Of a DNA stretch of 64,000 nucleotides, positions 25,396 to 34,611 are shown in pieces (the first letter of the stretch is position 1; the number at the start of each line of letters is the position of its first letter). Location of the stretch: positions 18,580 through 82,579 of the forward strand of contig CAITXU010000246.1 of NCBI GenBank assembly GCA_903896505.1. Direction: 5' to 3'. A program made the position numbers and the translations under genes. This DNA comes from an uncultured Verrucomicrobiota bacterium. GTDB taxonomy: Bacteria; Verrucomicrobiota; Verrucomicrobiia; Limisphaerales; UBA9464. The notes under the pieces were generated by a model, which ran no database searches, was not told the origin of the DNA, and was given only the letters and a program-made list of their open reading frames with translations.

Positions 25396-25866
25396 TTAAG
25401 GGGCCTCGTTGCCGATGTCTGCGCTCAGGCGCCAACCACCGTCGCCGGACCGATGCCAAATAGTCAGGTACCGTCCGTGAGTGGGTGCCGACATGTCCCC
25501 GGGCGCTGGTCTAAATTCAAAGTCGCCCCAAGTCCACCCCAGGTCCCCACTGAGAGCCACATGCGCCTCACGCGGAATCCATGCCAGCACCGAGCCGGGT
25601 GGCATTTGTTGAAGAGCAATGCGGATTTGTTCGCCGCCCTGGACGAGGGGTCCACTGGCGGTGATGCGGATGGTGGAGGCATCACTGTACCGGGCAAAGG
25701 CCGTAGAAGCACCGGCTTGCTGGGCGAGTTGTGAGAAATCGCGGTCGGTTTGCAGCAGTTGAATCTCGGGGTCGCCCATTGTCACGATGGGTCTGCGCTT
25801 GGGTTGACTGGTAGCGCAGCCCACGCAGACGACCAGGAGGACAGGAAGCAGCCTTCGCAATTTCAT
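25396..25866 (-). CDS. exported NTF2-like (DUF4440) lipoprotein
   Basis: Protein of 156 aa from the ATG at 25866; the longer frame has no signal-like start. Residues 1-17 (MKLRRLLPVLLVVCVGC) form a short lipoprotein-type signal. The rest has the strand pattern of SnoaL/DUF4440 domains: SDASTIRITASGPLVQG, GSVLAWIPREAHVALSGDLG, GDFEFRPAP, GRYLTIWHRSGDGGWRLSAD. Such domains are small binding folds of varied role. It follows the Sel1-like gene on the same strand, with about 145 bp between them. Confidence 0.75.
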   Translation of the reverse strand: MKLRRLLPVLLVVCVGCATSQPKRRPIVTMGDPEIQLLQTDRDFSQLAQQAGASTAFARYSDASTIRITASGPLVQGGEQIRIALQQMPPGSVLAWIPREAHVALSGDLGWTWGDFEFRPAPGDMSAPTHGRYLTIWHRSGDGGWRLSADIGNEAP

Positions 25867-26012
25867 GGGTTCAAAATAGCCGGAGAGCTGACGCTGGCCA
25901 GTTTCGAGATCGGCAGGTAGGTCGCTGACTTTGAGCCCGAGACTTCGAGCGGTCGTTCTCGCCCATGGGGCTTCGTAGAGACCCGTCGGCAGTCTCTTGG
26001 ACCCACCACCCC

Positions 26013-26492
26013 TCAATTTCCAGTGGGGGGCTGGCTCAATTGCTTGAGCAGGCGCTTGGAAGGCTCGTGGCCCTCAACGGACGCTTCCTGCAAGAGTCGC
26101 ATGGCCCGGGCTTGGTCCTGCGTCACTCCCTGGCCCTGAAGGTGGCGTTCCGCCAAATCATACCGGGCGTCCAGACTCCCCTGCTCCACACGTTCCTGTA
26201 GAAACTTGACCACTCGGGCGTCAACGACCTTTGGGTCTTCCTTGGGCCGTGAATTCTCTGCAGCGACTATTGCTCGAATCTGGGCATCACGCCGGGCCTG
26301 GGCTTCAGCCTGAAGCCGTCGCGAAGTTTCGAGGTAGGCAGCGAAGGCCTTGGGGTCCACCTGCACGGGCGGAGGAGGATGCACCACCACAACGGGTGCC
26401 GGGACCACATGCCGATGAACCACATGATGCCATCCTGCCCGGGCCGGAAGCACTCCCAGGAAGCCGCAAAGCACCCACATGCCTCGTTTCAT
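26013..26492 (-). CDS. secreted protein with Sel1-like repeat
   Basis: Protein of 159 aa with a short N-terminal signal (MKRGMWVLCGFLGVLPARAG) and a His/Pro/Val-rich stretch (HHVVHRHVVPAPVVVVHPPP). A charged helix (QAEAQARRDAQIRAIVAAE) follows, then a Sel1-type helical pair near the end: GSLDARYDLAERHLQGQGVT and QARAMRLLQEASVEGHEPSK. Sel1 repeats mediate protein contacts. No enzymatic motif is seen. Confidence 0.7.
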   Translation of the reverse strand: MKRGMWVLCGFLGVLPARAGWHHVVHRHVVPAPVVVVHPPPPVQVDPKAFAAYLETSRRLQAEAQARRDAQIRAIVAAENSRPKEDPKVVDARVVKFLQERVEQGSLDARYDLAERHLQGQGVTQDQARAMRLLQEASVEGHEPSKRLLKQLSQPPTGN

Positions 26493-26548
26493 GCCAGTAA
26501 CTTAGTGCAAACCGTATGCCAGGCCAGGAATCTGAAATGTTCATACAG

Positions 26549-26798
26549 ATGACCTGTCCCTTTGTTGTAGTTCCCGTTGATTTTCAGGCGTGTAGGGCCG
26601 ACGAGCGGACTGAAAGGTAACGGAACGTCCTAGAGCACTGCCGACAGGAAAGTCTGCGCTAGGTTGCCGGGGGGCTTGCAGGTGGAAAGTTGGTGACCAT
26701 CCCCACTGGTCAGTTGGTTTCATCAGGAAACGGACGGGTCAGACTAAGGGACAGGTCATTTGTTTTTCCTTTGTCTTACTAATGACCTGTCCCTTAGT
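26549..26798. repeat. TGACCTGTCCCTTAG repeats, including an inverted pair (family C)
   Basis: A partial copy at 26549-26562 (ATGACCTGTCCCTT) is followed by a perfect 18-bp inverted pair: ACTAAGGGACAGGTCATT at 26743-26760 and its complement at 26781-26798, separated by 20 bp. The stem could form a long hairpin. Further single or tandem copies are at 39408, 40355 and 40393. No gene is seen in 26493-26846. Confidence 0.8.
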
Positions 26799-26846
26799 TT
26801 GAAGTGCGACTCACGGAGTCGGCCCGGGTTATCGCCTCTGAGCTTC

Positions 26847-27082
26847 TTAGGGCTGGCGATCAGACCGCTCGTTGAGCGACCAGTCGTAGTCCGTGTACCG
26901 CACCTTCAGGCCCGGCAGGTCCAAGGCTGCGGCATCTGCCGATGGCCAATAGGGTCGAATGGCGGAAAACGGGCTAGCAGGCGGGTCCACTGCCCATGCT
27001 GGGCATCAAAGTCCGCCGCCCTGACCAAAAAGGATCCAGCCAAGAGGCATGCCATTGCGACCGCCACCCGAAGTGCCTTCAT
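26847..27082 (-). pseudogene. DUF547-family secreted protein with internal deletion
   Basis: The minus strand starts with a signal peptide (MKALRVAVAMACLLAGSFLV) and ADFDAQHGQWTRLLAR, the usual opening of DUF547 proteins. The frame then runs to a stop at 26906, but another frame over the same bases reads AAALDLPGLKVRYTDYDWSL to a TAA at 26847, which matches the very end of DUF547 proteins. About 150 or more central residues are missing, so the N- and C-terminal ends are joined out of frame. The product should be non-functional. Confidence 0.55.
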
Positions 27083-27156
27083 ACGCAGATGTTCACCATT
27101 CCAGAGGTTGGCAGTCGCTCGGCCTACGGCAAGGACCCCCAACGGAGGGGCCGAAA

Positions 27157-28071
27157 CTATTGGGCCACCCGGAACTCGATGGTCCAGTCCAAACCGGAGG
27201 CCACATGGTTTCGGGCGGCAAAATTACCCTGATTGAGGGCGATCGATACGTTCAGAAGGGAATTGAGGAAGACCAGCGGTTTGCCGGGAGGGACCCGACC
27301 GAACGTTTCGGAGTAGGGTGCGGTTCCACTGCAGACGCTCTTTCCCGCGTGAAAAATCCTGTAGGTCAATGCGGTGCCGGGCTTTAGACCGAGTTGGTCA
27401 AACAGGGATTTGGGGATGTCGGACCAGACGTTGCCGTACTGTGGGTCGAGCACGGCAATGGTTCCTGTGAGAGCTCCGTCCTTAAAAGCGGGGGGCGTAT
27501 GGTGAAGCCGGATGCAATCGCGTCCAAGGTCGGGCCCGACCTCTTCAAAGTGGATTTGGCCCGCAGCCAATTTGGCACCCACAAATGCGAAAATGTCTCG
27601 TCCGTGAAAGGTATAGCTTGCCTCGCTTCCCGGACGACGGTGGCGGGTGGTATCGATGACGCGGATGGCTTCGATACCCGGCTGTTCGGCCAGGAGAGTG
27701 AGAGAGCCATTGTCGGGGGAGACAATGAAATGGCCGTCACGGGTCAGTGCCACCACCCCTTTGCGCTCAGTCCCCACACCGGGATCGACGACATTCACAA
27801 AGACGGTGCCCTTTGGCCAATAAGGCACCGATTGCTTTAGACGGTAGGCGGCTTCCCAAATATTGAACGCCGGAATCTCGTGAGTCAGGTCGAACAGGGG
27901 AAGTTCCGGGCTGACCCCGAAGGCGACCCCCTTCATGGCGGAGACGGCACCGTCCTTGACGCCAAAATCGGTTTGAAAAACCAGCGCTGAGGGAGGGCCC
28001 CCCCAAGCGTGAAGAGGACCCGAAGCCGAAGCCAGAAAGAATACGACCCATGCGATAAACGTCCGACGCAT
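27157..28071 (-). CDS. exported SAM hydroxide adenosyltransferase (DUF62) family protein
   Basis: Protein of 304 aa of the family that splits S-adenosylmethionine with water to adenosine and methionine; relatives include the chlorinase and fluorinase. Supporting motifs are LVFQTDFGVKDGAVSAMKGV, VNVVDPGVGTERKGVVAL, FIVSPDNGSLTLL, YTFHGRDIFAFVGA and a C-terminal SAM-binding part with LNSLLNVSIALNQGNFA. It begins with a clear signal peptide (MRRTFIAWVVFFLASASGPL), whereas the characterised enzymes are cytosolic, so an envelope location is predicted. It may have a different ligand outside the cell. Confidence 0.85.
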   Translation of the reverse strand: MRRTFIAWVVFFLASASGPLHAWGGPPSALVFQTDFGVKDGAVSAMKGVAFGVSPELPLFDLTHEIPAFNIWEAAYRLKQSVPYWPKGTVFVNVVDPGVGTERKGVVALTRDGHFIVSPDNGSLTLLAEQPGIEAIRVIDTTRHRRPGSEASYTFHGRDIFAFVGAKLAAGQIHFEEVGPDLGRDCIRLHHTPPAFKDGALTGTIAVLDPQYGNVWSDIPKSLFDQLGLKPGTALTYRIFHAGKSVCSGTAPYSETFGRVPPGKPLVFLNSLLNVSIALNQGNFAARNHVASGLDWTIEFRVAQ

Positions 28072-28119
28072 CGGGAACAGATAGAAAAGGAATTGCGCCT
28101 GGTCCAGTCCGGCTTACTC

Positions 28120-28584
28120 CTATTCGAGCAGGGGACGGAGGTTTTCGTTCCGCAGCGCCATGGATCGAAGGCGGGGTTCAATTCGAAGTGATTTCCGAAT
28201 CAACTGTTTTCCCGCCTCCTGATTTCCCAAGAGGATTTCATAGCAGGCCAGGTGATAATTCCAAAGCCCGTGGTCACGGGCTGCCGGAGGTGCTGCCAGG
28301 AGGGCGGAGCGGCACTCGGCGTAGCGTCCGAGCTCGTAAAGGACGCAGCCCCAACCAATAAAGCGATCGATGGATGCATCCGGTGCCTGACAAAGTTCGG
28401 CATGAATGGAGGCGGCGTCCTCCCAACGTTCCAACTGTTGGAGAACAACGGCGCGCAATTCCAGGGATGGGGCCTCCCGCTGTTGGTCTGGGCTGAGGCT
28501 GTCCAATTCCTCAAGTGCCTCGCGGGCCATGCCAAGTTCAACGTAGCCGATGGCGGCTTCGAGCGTGCGTTGAAAGGACAGCAT
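28120..28584 (-). CDS. TPR-like helical repeat protein
   Basis: Protein of 154 aa from the ATG at 28584 (MLSFQRTLEAAIGYVELGMA); ATG 28602 would add six residues. Helical pairs follow the TPR rhythm: AIGYVELGMAREALEELDSL, LRAVVLQQLERWEDAASIHA, WGCVLYELGRYAECRSAL and YHLACYEILLGNQEAGKQLI. No signal peptide. TPR proteins are adaptors. It sits 48 bp upstream of the SAM-hydrolase gene on the same strand. Confidence 0.72.
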   Translation of the reverse strand: MLSFQRTLEAAIGYVELGMAREALEELDSLSPDQQREAPSLELRAVVLQQLERWEDAASIHAELCQAPDASIDRFIGWGCVLYELGRYAECRSALLAAPPAARDHGLWNYHLACYEILLGNQEAGKQLIRKSLRIEPRLRSMALRNENLRPLLE

Positions 28585-28738
28585 GAGGGAACAGGGTGCC
28601 ATGCATTCGACCGGGCACCAAATTTTCACTTGGAGGTGTTGAAACTGAGGTTGAACTGGAACGGACCCGTCGGCGTCCATTCCCGGACCATGCGAAGGCT
28701 CACTTGCCGGAAGCGTCGCCAATGGTTACTTAACACCG

Positions 28739-29863
28739 ATGGAAATCCGCCGTTTGCTTCCTCTGGCCTCGATTGCGCTGGCTTCCCTTGCCTGGCAGGG
28801 ATGCAAGCGCGAGGAGGTACAGGTCTACCAGGCTCCGAAAGACCTGCCGCCTTCAAACCCTGCGGTGGCAGAGGCCCCACAACCCTCGAGGGCTCCGGCC
28901 TCCGGTCGACCGGCTGAGAGCCAATCGCCACCCTGGGTCACACCGGACGGGTGGATGGCGGTGCCCTCCACGGGAGGGATGCGGCTGGCCAGCTATGCCA
29001 TTCAAGGCTCGGACGGACGAACGGCGAGCGTTTCGGTGGTTCCCCTGGGGCCTGAAGCCAGCGGCGAGCTGGATAACGTGAATCGCTGGCGGCGCGAACT
29101 TCAACTGGCTCCCATCACCGAAGCGGAAGCCGTGGCCCTGCGGCAGCCGGTCAAGATTGGATCGCTGGACGCACGGATGTTTGAACTGGTGAGCGACCAG
29201 AACATCCTCGACGGAAAATTCAAAAGCCGAACCCTGGTCTCCATGCTGGCCGTCGAGCAGGCGACCATCTTTTTCAAACTCATGGGCGAGGATGCCCTGG
29301 TGGCGGAGAACAAACCCAAGTTTCTTGCCTGGCTGAAATCGGTCCAGGTGGGTTCCAACGAACGGTCGGATTCACCCCCACAGGCAGCGGCCGCCGGAGG
29401 CCCGTCCATGGCCGGACCCGTCGCTCCACCGCCCTCAACCGACCTTCCGAAATGGACGCCACCAGCCACCTGGAAGGCAGTGGCGGGTAATGGCATGCGG
29501 TTGGCCAGCTTTGTTGTCCCCGGGGAAGGCGGTGCCAACGGAGACCTTTCGGTGGTCGCCCTGGGTGCACAAGCCGGCGGTGTGGTGGCCAACGTCACCC
29601 GATGGCGTCGACAACTCGAACTCCCCCCCATCGACGAAAATGAACTCTCGAGCAGCCTCAAAAGTCTCCCCATCGCCCAAGGTGAGAAGGCATTGCTTGT
29701 CGAACTGGAAGGCACCGCTGGTCATTCCGGCAGCAACCTTCTAGCCGCCATTGTGCAGCGCTCGGACCGCACCTGGTTTTACAAGCTTACCGGACCCAAG
29801 GCCCTGGTTACAGCCGAACGGGATAACTTCCAAAAATTCGTCCAGTCCGTAAATTACCCATGA
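28739..29863 (+). CDS. exported protein with two homologous domains, ahead of resB
   Basis: Protein of 374 aa with a signal ending near Cys22 (LASIALASLAWQGC, a loose lipobox). A Pro/Ala linker is followed by two related domains at about 65-205 and 237-374. Both share GMRLASYAIQG / GMRLASFVVPG, SVVPLG / SVVALG, VNRWRRELQLAPITE / VTRWRRQLELPPIDE and a late FFKLMGEDALV / FYKLTGPKALV. The family is not recognised by name. Its stop overlaps the resB start by 4 bp, so it is translationally linked to cytochrome c maturation genes and may act at the outer face of the membrane in that process. Confidence 0.75.
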   Translation: MEIRRLLPLASIALASLAWQGCKREEVQVYQAPKDLPPSNPAVAEAPQPSRAPASGRPAESQSPPWVTPDGWMAVPSTGGMRLASYAIQGSDGRTASVSVVPLGPEASGELDNVNRWRRELQLAPITEAEAVALRQPVKIGSLDARMFELVSDQNILDGKFKSRTLVSMLAVEQATIFFKLMGEDALVAENKPKFLAWLKSVQVGSNERSDSPPQAAAAGGPSMAGPVAPPPSTDLPKWTPPATWKAVAGNGMRLASFVVPGEGGANGDLSVVALGAQAGGVVANVTRWRRQLELPPIDENELSSSLKSLPIAQGEKALLVELEGTAGHSGSNLLAAIVQRSDRTWFYKLTGPKALVTAERDNFQKFVQSVNYP

Positions 29864-31245
29864 GCACCCCGGTGAGCCCACCCCCACTGGTCGTCCCCCC
29901 TGCTGCAGGGCCTGTCCCGGTCGCCGGGTCTGCGGAGTCACGTCCGCTCTGGAAGCTGATTCTGTCTCCGTTGAGTTCCCTCCGGCTGACCGTGATCCTG
30001 CTGACCTTCAGCGTTCTGGTGGTCTTTTTCGGAACCCTGGCCCAGACCGACGATGGCCTTTATCTCGCGCAGAACCGTTATTTTCGCTCCTGGTTTTCCA
30101 CCTGGTCGCCAATAACCGAGGGCTGGCGTTGGATCGTGATTCCACTTCCCGGAGGTTACCTGCTGGGGACTTTGCTCCTCGTCAATCTCGTGGCCGCCCA
30201 TGCCACACGGTTCAAGTTCACGTGGAAAAAGAGCGGCATTCTACTTTCCCACTTGGGAGTGGTCCTCCTGTTGGTGGGTCAATTGTTCACCGACATGCTC
30301 GCCCGGGAAAGCCGGATGACCTTCAGCGAGGGCGAGTGGCGCAATTATTCCGAGGATTTTGCCGCCTCGGAGCTGGCCATCCTTTCAGACGCCCCCGGGG
30401 ACCAGATGACGGAAGTGGTGGCCATTCCGGAAGGACTCCTGCGCGCCGGCGGGGTGGTTCATCACGACCGACTCCCGTTTACGGTTAGAATCAGCCAGTG
30501 GATGCCCAACTCGGAACCCATCTTCCGCGCCCCCCGGGCCACCAATGGACCACCCCAAGCGTCCAGCCCGGTGAGCAAACACTTCGATTTTCTATCGGTG
30601 GCTGAAACCCACAAGATGGACGAAAAGAATATTCCAACCGTGGTAATCGAACTGACCGACAACGGCGGAAAGAGCCTCGGAATTTGGGCGCTGTCGGTGT
30701 GGTCGGGCGAGCCGGCGATGGCCAAGAGCGCCCGCACCTCCTGGTACAAGCGGTTCAACCGGGGAGACACTTCCGGGGACGACAGCCAGGCCCGCATGAT
30801 GGCCGGGCAGCTCTATGCGTTTCTCACCGAGGCGCAAACCGTGACAGTGAACAACCGGGCCTACACGTTGACCCTCCGCCCCCGCCGGTACGATCAGCCC
30901 TTCACCCTCCAACTCCTCAAGACCACCCACGAGATTTATCGGGGAACCGACATTCCCAAGAACTTCCAAAGCCGCGTTTTGATCGATCACCCGGCCCGTG
31001 GAGAACGACGTGAGGTCAACATCTACATGAACAACCCGCTTCGGTATGGAGGATTGACCTATTTCCAATACCAAATGGGGCGCGACGAATTTTTCTCCAC
31101 CCCCGTGGCCCACAGCGTCTTGCAGGTGGTCCAAAATCCGTCGTGGCTCACCCCTTACATTGGCTGTGCCCTGGTCGCCGGCGGGTTGCTGGTCCAGTTC
31201 GGAATTCATTTGGTTCTGTTTGTCCGCCGCCGGGTCGCCCCCTAG
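29860..31245 (+). CDS. resB: cytochrome c biogenesis protein ResB
   Basis: Protein of 461 aa. ResB (Ccs1) works with CcsA in system II to export and hold heme for attachment to apocytochrome c. Hydrophobic segments are at about 41-58 (LRLTVILLTFSVLVVFFGTL), 95-111 and 125-142 (SGILLSHLGVVLLLVGQL), with a large outside domain and a final segment at about 431-455 (YIGCALVAGGLLVQFGIHLV). NPLRYGGLTYFQYQ is the typical pre-TM motif. It overlaps the preceding lipoprotein gene (ATGA) and precedes ccsA by 18 bp. Confidence 0.88.
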   Translation: MSTPVSPPPLVVPPAAGPVPVAGSAESRPLWKLILSPLSSLRLTVILLTFSVLVVFFGTLAQTDDGLYLAQNRYFRSWFSTWSPITEGWRWIVIPLPGGYLLGTLLLVNLVAAHATRFKFTWKKSGILLSHLGVVLLLVGQLFTDMLARESRMTFSEGEWRNYSEDFAASELAILSDAPGDQMTEVVAIPEGLLRAGGVVHHDRLPFTVRISQWMPNSEPIFRAPRATNGPPQASSPVSKHFDFLSVAETHKMDEKNIPTVVIELTDNGGKSLGIWALSVWSGEPAMAKSARTSWYKRFNRGDTSGDDSQARMMAGQLYAFLTEAQTVTVNNRAYTLTLRPRRYDQPFTLQLLKTTHEIYRGTDIPKNFQSRVLIDHPARGERREVNIYMNNPLRYGGLTYFQYQMGRDEFFSTPVAHSVLQVVQNPSWLTPYIGCALVAGGLLVQFGIHLVLFVRRRVAP

Positions 31246-31263
31246 TTTTATCTTCTGAGTTCC

Positions 31264-33237
31264 ATGAAAAAATACCTTCCGTGGATCCTGTGCGCCGCCT
31301 TCGCCGCCTGGTTTTTGAGCACCCTCCCGGCACCCGGTGACAAGGGATTGGCGTGGGGAGGCCTCGCCCAGGTGCCGGTCGTCAACGGCGGTCGTCATCA
31401 GCCGTTTGAATCACTGGCACGCAACGCCCTGGTGCAAATCCGGGACCGCTATTCCCACTATGATCTTGCAGAGGAACGCACCGTTCCAGCGGTGGAATGG
31501 CTGGCGGAGGTTCTTTTTGACAGCGAACGGGCCAGTCGCCGGAAAGTCTTTCGCGTCGACCATCCAGACCTCATCTCGCTTTTGAAGCTTCCGCTGAAAA
31601 ACGATTCCAAGGACCCGGCACTCCGGGAGGATGGCAAGCACTACTCCTGGGGGCAAATTGTCACCGAAGAGAACGTCGCGTCGCTCCAGCGGGAATCGGA
31701 ACGGGTGGCGGGAAAGGATGCCTCGCATCAAGACGCCTTTGACCAGGCGGTGCGAAAACTGAGCAGCGCCCTTTCGCTCTACAATGCCCTTCAAAGCACG
31801 GCCCGCCCGAGGGACGTCCGGGATTACGGTCAGTTTCTCTCCCAATTCTCGCGGTCGCTGGACAGTGGAGCTACGCTGCGGGAAACCCTCCGGGCGAAAT
31901 ACGCTGGTAAGGAAATACCAAAGGACAACAGTGACCCGCTGCTGCGGATTGGCGGACAGGTCCTGGTCGGTGCGGACCGGGAATCGGAGACTGGTGAACG
32001 GTCGACTCTAAAGATTCCATTGCTGCTCCCACCGGATGGCACCGAGGATTGGAGCCGGATTAACACCCGGCTGGTGGGCATCCGTGGCGGGGAGCCGCTT
32101 CCCCGGTCGTTACTGGCCTGGGCCCACCTGGGGGATGCCTTTGTCGCTCGCGATACCAATCGGTTCAATGCCGAACTGCGCGATTATCGGGACTGGATGC
32201 AGTCCACTTTCCCGTCCGAATTGAGCCATGCCAACCATGAGGTCTTCTTTAACCGCATGGCCCCATTTTATGCGGCGATGACCATCTATGTGGTCGCACT
32301 GCTGCTGGCACTGGCGTACTGGTTCAGTTTTGATTCCTGGTTGCGGGAATCTTCATTTGCCCTGGTGGGACTGGCCTTCGCCATCCATACGGTCGGGTTG
32401 ATTTATCGGATGGTTTTGCAGGGGCGCCCGCCGGTCACCAATTTGTACTCGTCGGCGATTTTCATCGGTTGGGGTGCCATCGTCCTCGGCATGGTGCTGG
32501 AGCGTTTCTGGCGGAATGCCATCGGCCTTGTGGTCGGTAGTTTTCTCGGCTTCGTGACCCTCGTGATCGCCCACAATCTGGCACTTGACGGCGATACCAT
32601 GGAAATGATGCGAGCGGTCCTGGACACCAACTTCTGGCTGGCCACCCACGTCGTGATTGTCACCCTCGGTTACGCCAGTACCTACGTGGCCGGCTTTCTG
32701 GCGATCGTCTACGTGGTTCGCGGCGTCTTCACCAAGGGGTTGGATTTGGCGACCCGGCGGGCGATGGCCCGCATGGTTTATGGCATCATCTGCTTTGCCA
32801 CCTTGTTCAGCTTCACCGGCACGGTGTTGGGGGGCATTTGGGCTGATCAATCCTGGGGCCGGTTCTGGGGTTGGGATGCCAAGGAAAACGGTGCTCTGAT
32901 CATTGTTCTCTGGAATGCCCTCATCCTTCATGCGCGCTGGGGAGGGTTGGTGCGCGAGCGGGGCATCATGAATCTGGCCATCGCCGGTAACATCGTGACC
33001 TCGTGGTCGTGGTTTGGCGTCAATATGCTGGGAGTCGGGCTCCACAGCTATGGATTCCTCAATGGTGCCTTCCAAACGCTCCTGTACTTTGTCCTCAGCC
33101 AATTGGCCTTGATCGCTCTTGGTTGCCTCCCGCTGAAATGGTGGAGAAGCTTTGGAGAGCATTCCACCGACACCATCGCTCCAAATGCGCCCACTGCCGG
33201 TAAACCGCCCCTACGTCCAGTCAGGTCTGTGGCTTGA
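31264..33237 (+). CDS. ccsA: cytochrome c biogenesis protein CcsA, long form
   Basis: Protein of 657 aa. An N-terminal membrane segment (WILCAAFAAWFLSTL) is followed by about 300 mostly outside residues, then a polytopic domain from about 340 on. The heme-handling WGWD motif is at 535-538 within WGRFWGWDAKENG, with histidines around it (VIAHNLALD, THVVIVTLGY, ILHARWGG, LHSYGF). This is the CcsA/ResC partner of ResB. Many CcsA proteins are 300-400 aa; the long N-terminal extension resembles forms seen in Bacteroidota and Verrucomicrobiota. It forms an operon with the two genes before it. Confidence 0.88.
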   Translation: MKKYLPWILCAAFAAWFLSTLPAPGDKGLAWGGLAQVPVVNGGRHQPFESLARNALVQIRDRYSHYDLAEERTVPAVEWLAEVLFDSERASRRKVFRVDHPDLISLLKLPLKNDSKDPALREDGKHYSWGQIVTEENVASLQRESERVAGKDASHQDAFDQAVRKLSSALSLYNALQSTARPRDVRDYGQFLSQFSRSLDSGATLRETLRAKYAGKEIPKDNSDPLLRIGGQVLVGADRESETGERSTLKIPLLLPPDGTEDWSRINTRLVGIRGGEPLPRSLLAWAHLGDAFVARDTNRFNAELRDYRDWMQSTFPSELSHANHEVFFNRMAPFYAAMTIYVVALLLALAYWFSFDSWLRESSFALVGLAFAIHTVGLIYRMVLQGRPPVTNLYSSAIFIGWGAIVLGMVLERFWRNAIGLVVGSFLGFVTLVIAHNLALDGDTMEMMRAVLDTNFWLATHVVIVTLGYASTYVAGFLAIVYVVRGVFTKGLDLATRRAMARMVYGIICFATLFSFTGTVLGGIWADQSWGRFWGWDAKENGALIIVLWNALILHARWGGLVRERGIMNLAIAGNIVTSWSWFGVNMLGVGLHSYGFLNGAFQTLLYFVLSQLALIALGCLPLKWWRSFGEHSTDTIAPNAPTAGKPPLRPVRSVA

Positions 33238-33263
33238 GGCCCAACGCTGACGTTCCGCACGGA

Positions 33264-34553
33264 ATGATCTCCATCGCCGTCATCGGTCTCGGATACGTCG
33301 GTTTGCCGCTCTCGCTGCAATTTGCCCGCTCGGGAGTTCGGGTGATCGGGCTGGACCATGACCCGGTCAAGGTGCATTCCCTCAACTCGGGTCGTTCCTA
33401 CATTCACCACATCCCCGCGGAATCCGTCAGCGAACAGGTGGACTCCGGGCGCCTGACCGCCTCCACCGACCTGTCGCGGGTTGCCGAAGTGGAGGCCATT
33501 CTCATCTGCGTTCCCACGCCCCTCAACGCGCATCGCGAGCCGGACCTCTCGTACATCATCGACACAGCCACCGCGATGGCACCGCACCTCCAGAGAGGCG
33601 CATTGGTGGTTCTCGAGTCCACCACGTATCCGGGCACCACGGAGGACGAATTGAAGGCTGTTCTCGAGGCCGGCTCCGGGATGAAGGCCGGCGTTGATTT
33701 TCATCTGGCCTATTCCCCGGAACGGGAGGACCCGGGCAATCCCCAGAGCGGCGCGGCCACGATTCCCAAGGTGATCGGTGGACTCACCCCTGCATGCCTT
33801 GCCCGGGCGCAGGCTCTCTATCAGCGGGCGATCCGCACCACGGTTCCCGTCTCTTCCTGCCGCACGGCGGAGGCCACCAAACTTCTGGAGAACATCTTTC
33901 GAAGCGTCAACATCGCCCTCGTGAATGAGTTAAAGGTGGTTTACGAAGCGATGGGTATCGATATCTGGGAGGTCATCCGGGCGGCCAAGACAAAACCGTT
34001 CGGATTCATGCCCTTTTATCCCGGGCCTGGACTGGGCGGGCACTGCATTCCCATCGATCCTTATTACCTCACCTGGAAGGCGCGCGAGTTCGGTCAGGCC
34101 ACACGATTCATTGAGTTGGCCGGTGAAATCAACACGCGGATGCCCGAACGGGTGGTGCAGAGGGTCGGCGACGCCTTGAATGCCGTTCGCAAGCCGGTCC
34201 ATGGGTCGCGCATTCTGCTCCTGGGTATCGCCTACAAACCCAATGTGGATGACGACCGCGAATCGCCGAGTTACGTCCTGATGGAGTTGCTCAAGCTGCG
34301 CGGGGCTGAAATCGCCTATCACGATCCATATGTGCCGGTCATCCGTCCCACCCGGGAGCATCCGCAGTGGGCTGGAGTCTCCTCCATCACCTGGGACCAG
34401 AAGACGGTGAGCTCGTTTGATTTGGTCCTGATCAGTACGGCCCACAGTTTGATGAATTGGGAGGAATTGGCCGCCTGGGCACCGCTGATTGTCGATACGC
34501 GGAACGCCATGGAAGGAAAAGCCGTTCGGGAGGGACAGGTATGGAAAGCCTGA
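33264..34553 (+). CDS. UDP-N-acetyl-sugar 6-dehydrogenase (WbpA/Ugd family)
   Basis: Protein of 429 aa that oxidises the C6 hydroxyl of a UDP-sugar to a carboxylate using two NAD+, making uronic-type precursors for surface polysaccharide. NAD loop VIGLGYVGLPL is at residues 6-16; the catalytic cysteine is Cys261 in GLGGHCIPIDPYYL; LLLGIAYKPNVDDDRESPS is the C-terminal domain signature. The GHCIPIDPYYLTWKA form is typical of UDP-GlcNAc/ManNAc dehydrogenases. ATG 33264 was chosen; a TTG at 33234 that overlaps the ccsA stop is an alternative. Confidence 0.88.
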   Translation: MISIAVIGLGYVGLPLSLQFARSGVRVIGLDHDPVKVHSLNSGRSYIHHIPAESVSEQVDSGRLTASTDLSRVAEVEAILICVPTPLNAHREPDLSYIIDTATAMAPHLQRGALVVLESTTYPGTTEDELKAVLEAGSGMKAGVDFHLAYSPEREDPGNPQSGAATIPKVIGGLTPACLARAQALYQRAIRTTVPVSSCRTAEATKLLENIFRSVNIALVNELKVVYEAMGIDIWEVIRAAKTKPFGFMPFYPGPGLGGHCIPIDPYYLTWKAREFGQATRFIELAGEINTRMPERVVQRVGDALNAVRKPVHGSRILLLGIAYKPNVDDDRESPSYVLMELLKLRGAEIAYHDPYVPVIRPTREHPQWAGVSSITWDQKTVSSFDLVLISTAHSLMNWEELAAWAPLIVDTRNAMEGKAVREGQVWKA

Positions 34554-34611
34554 GACGGTACTGCTTGAGGACAATTTTGCCGCAGGATCGGGATGGATGG
34601 GAGGAACGTCG

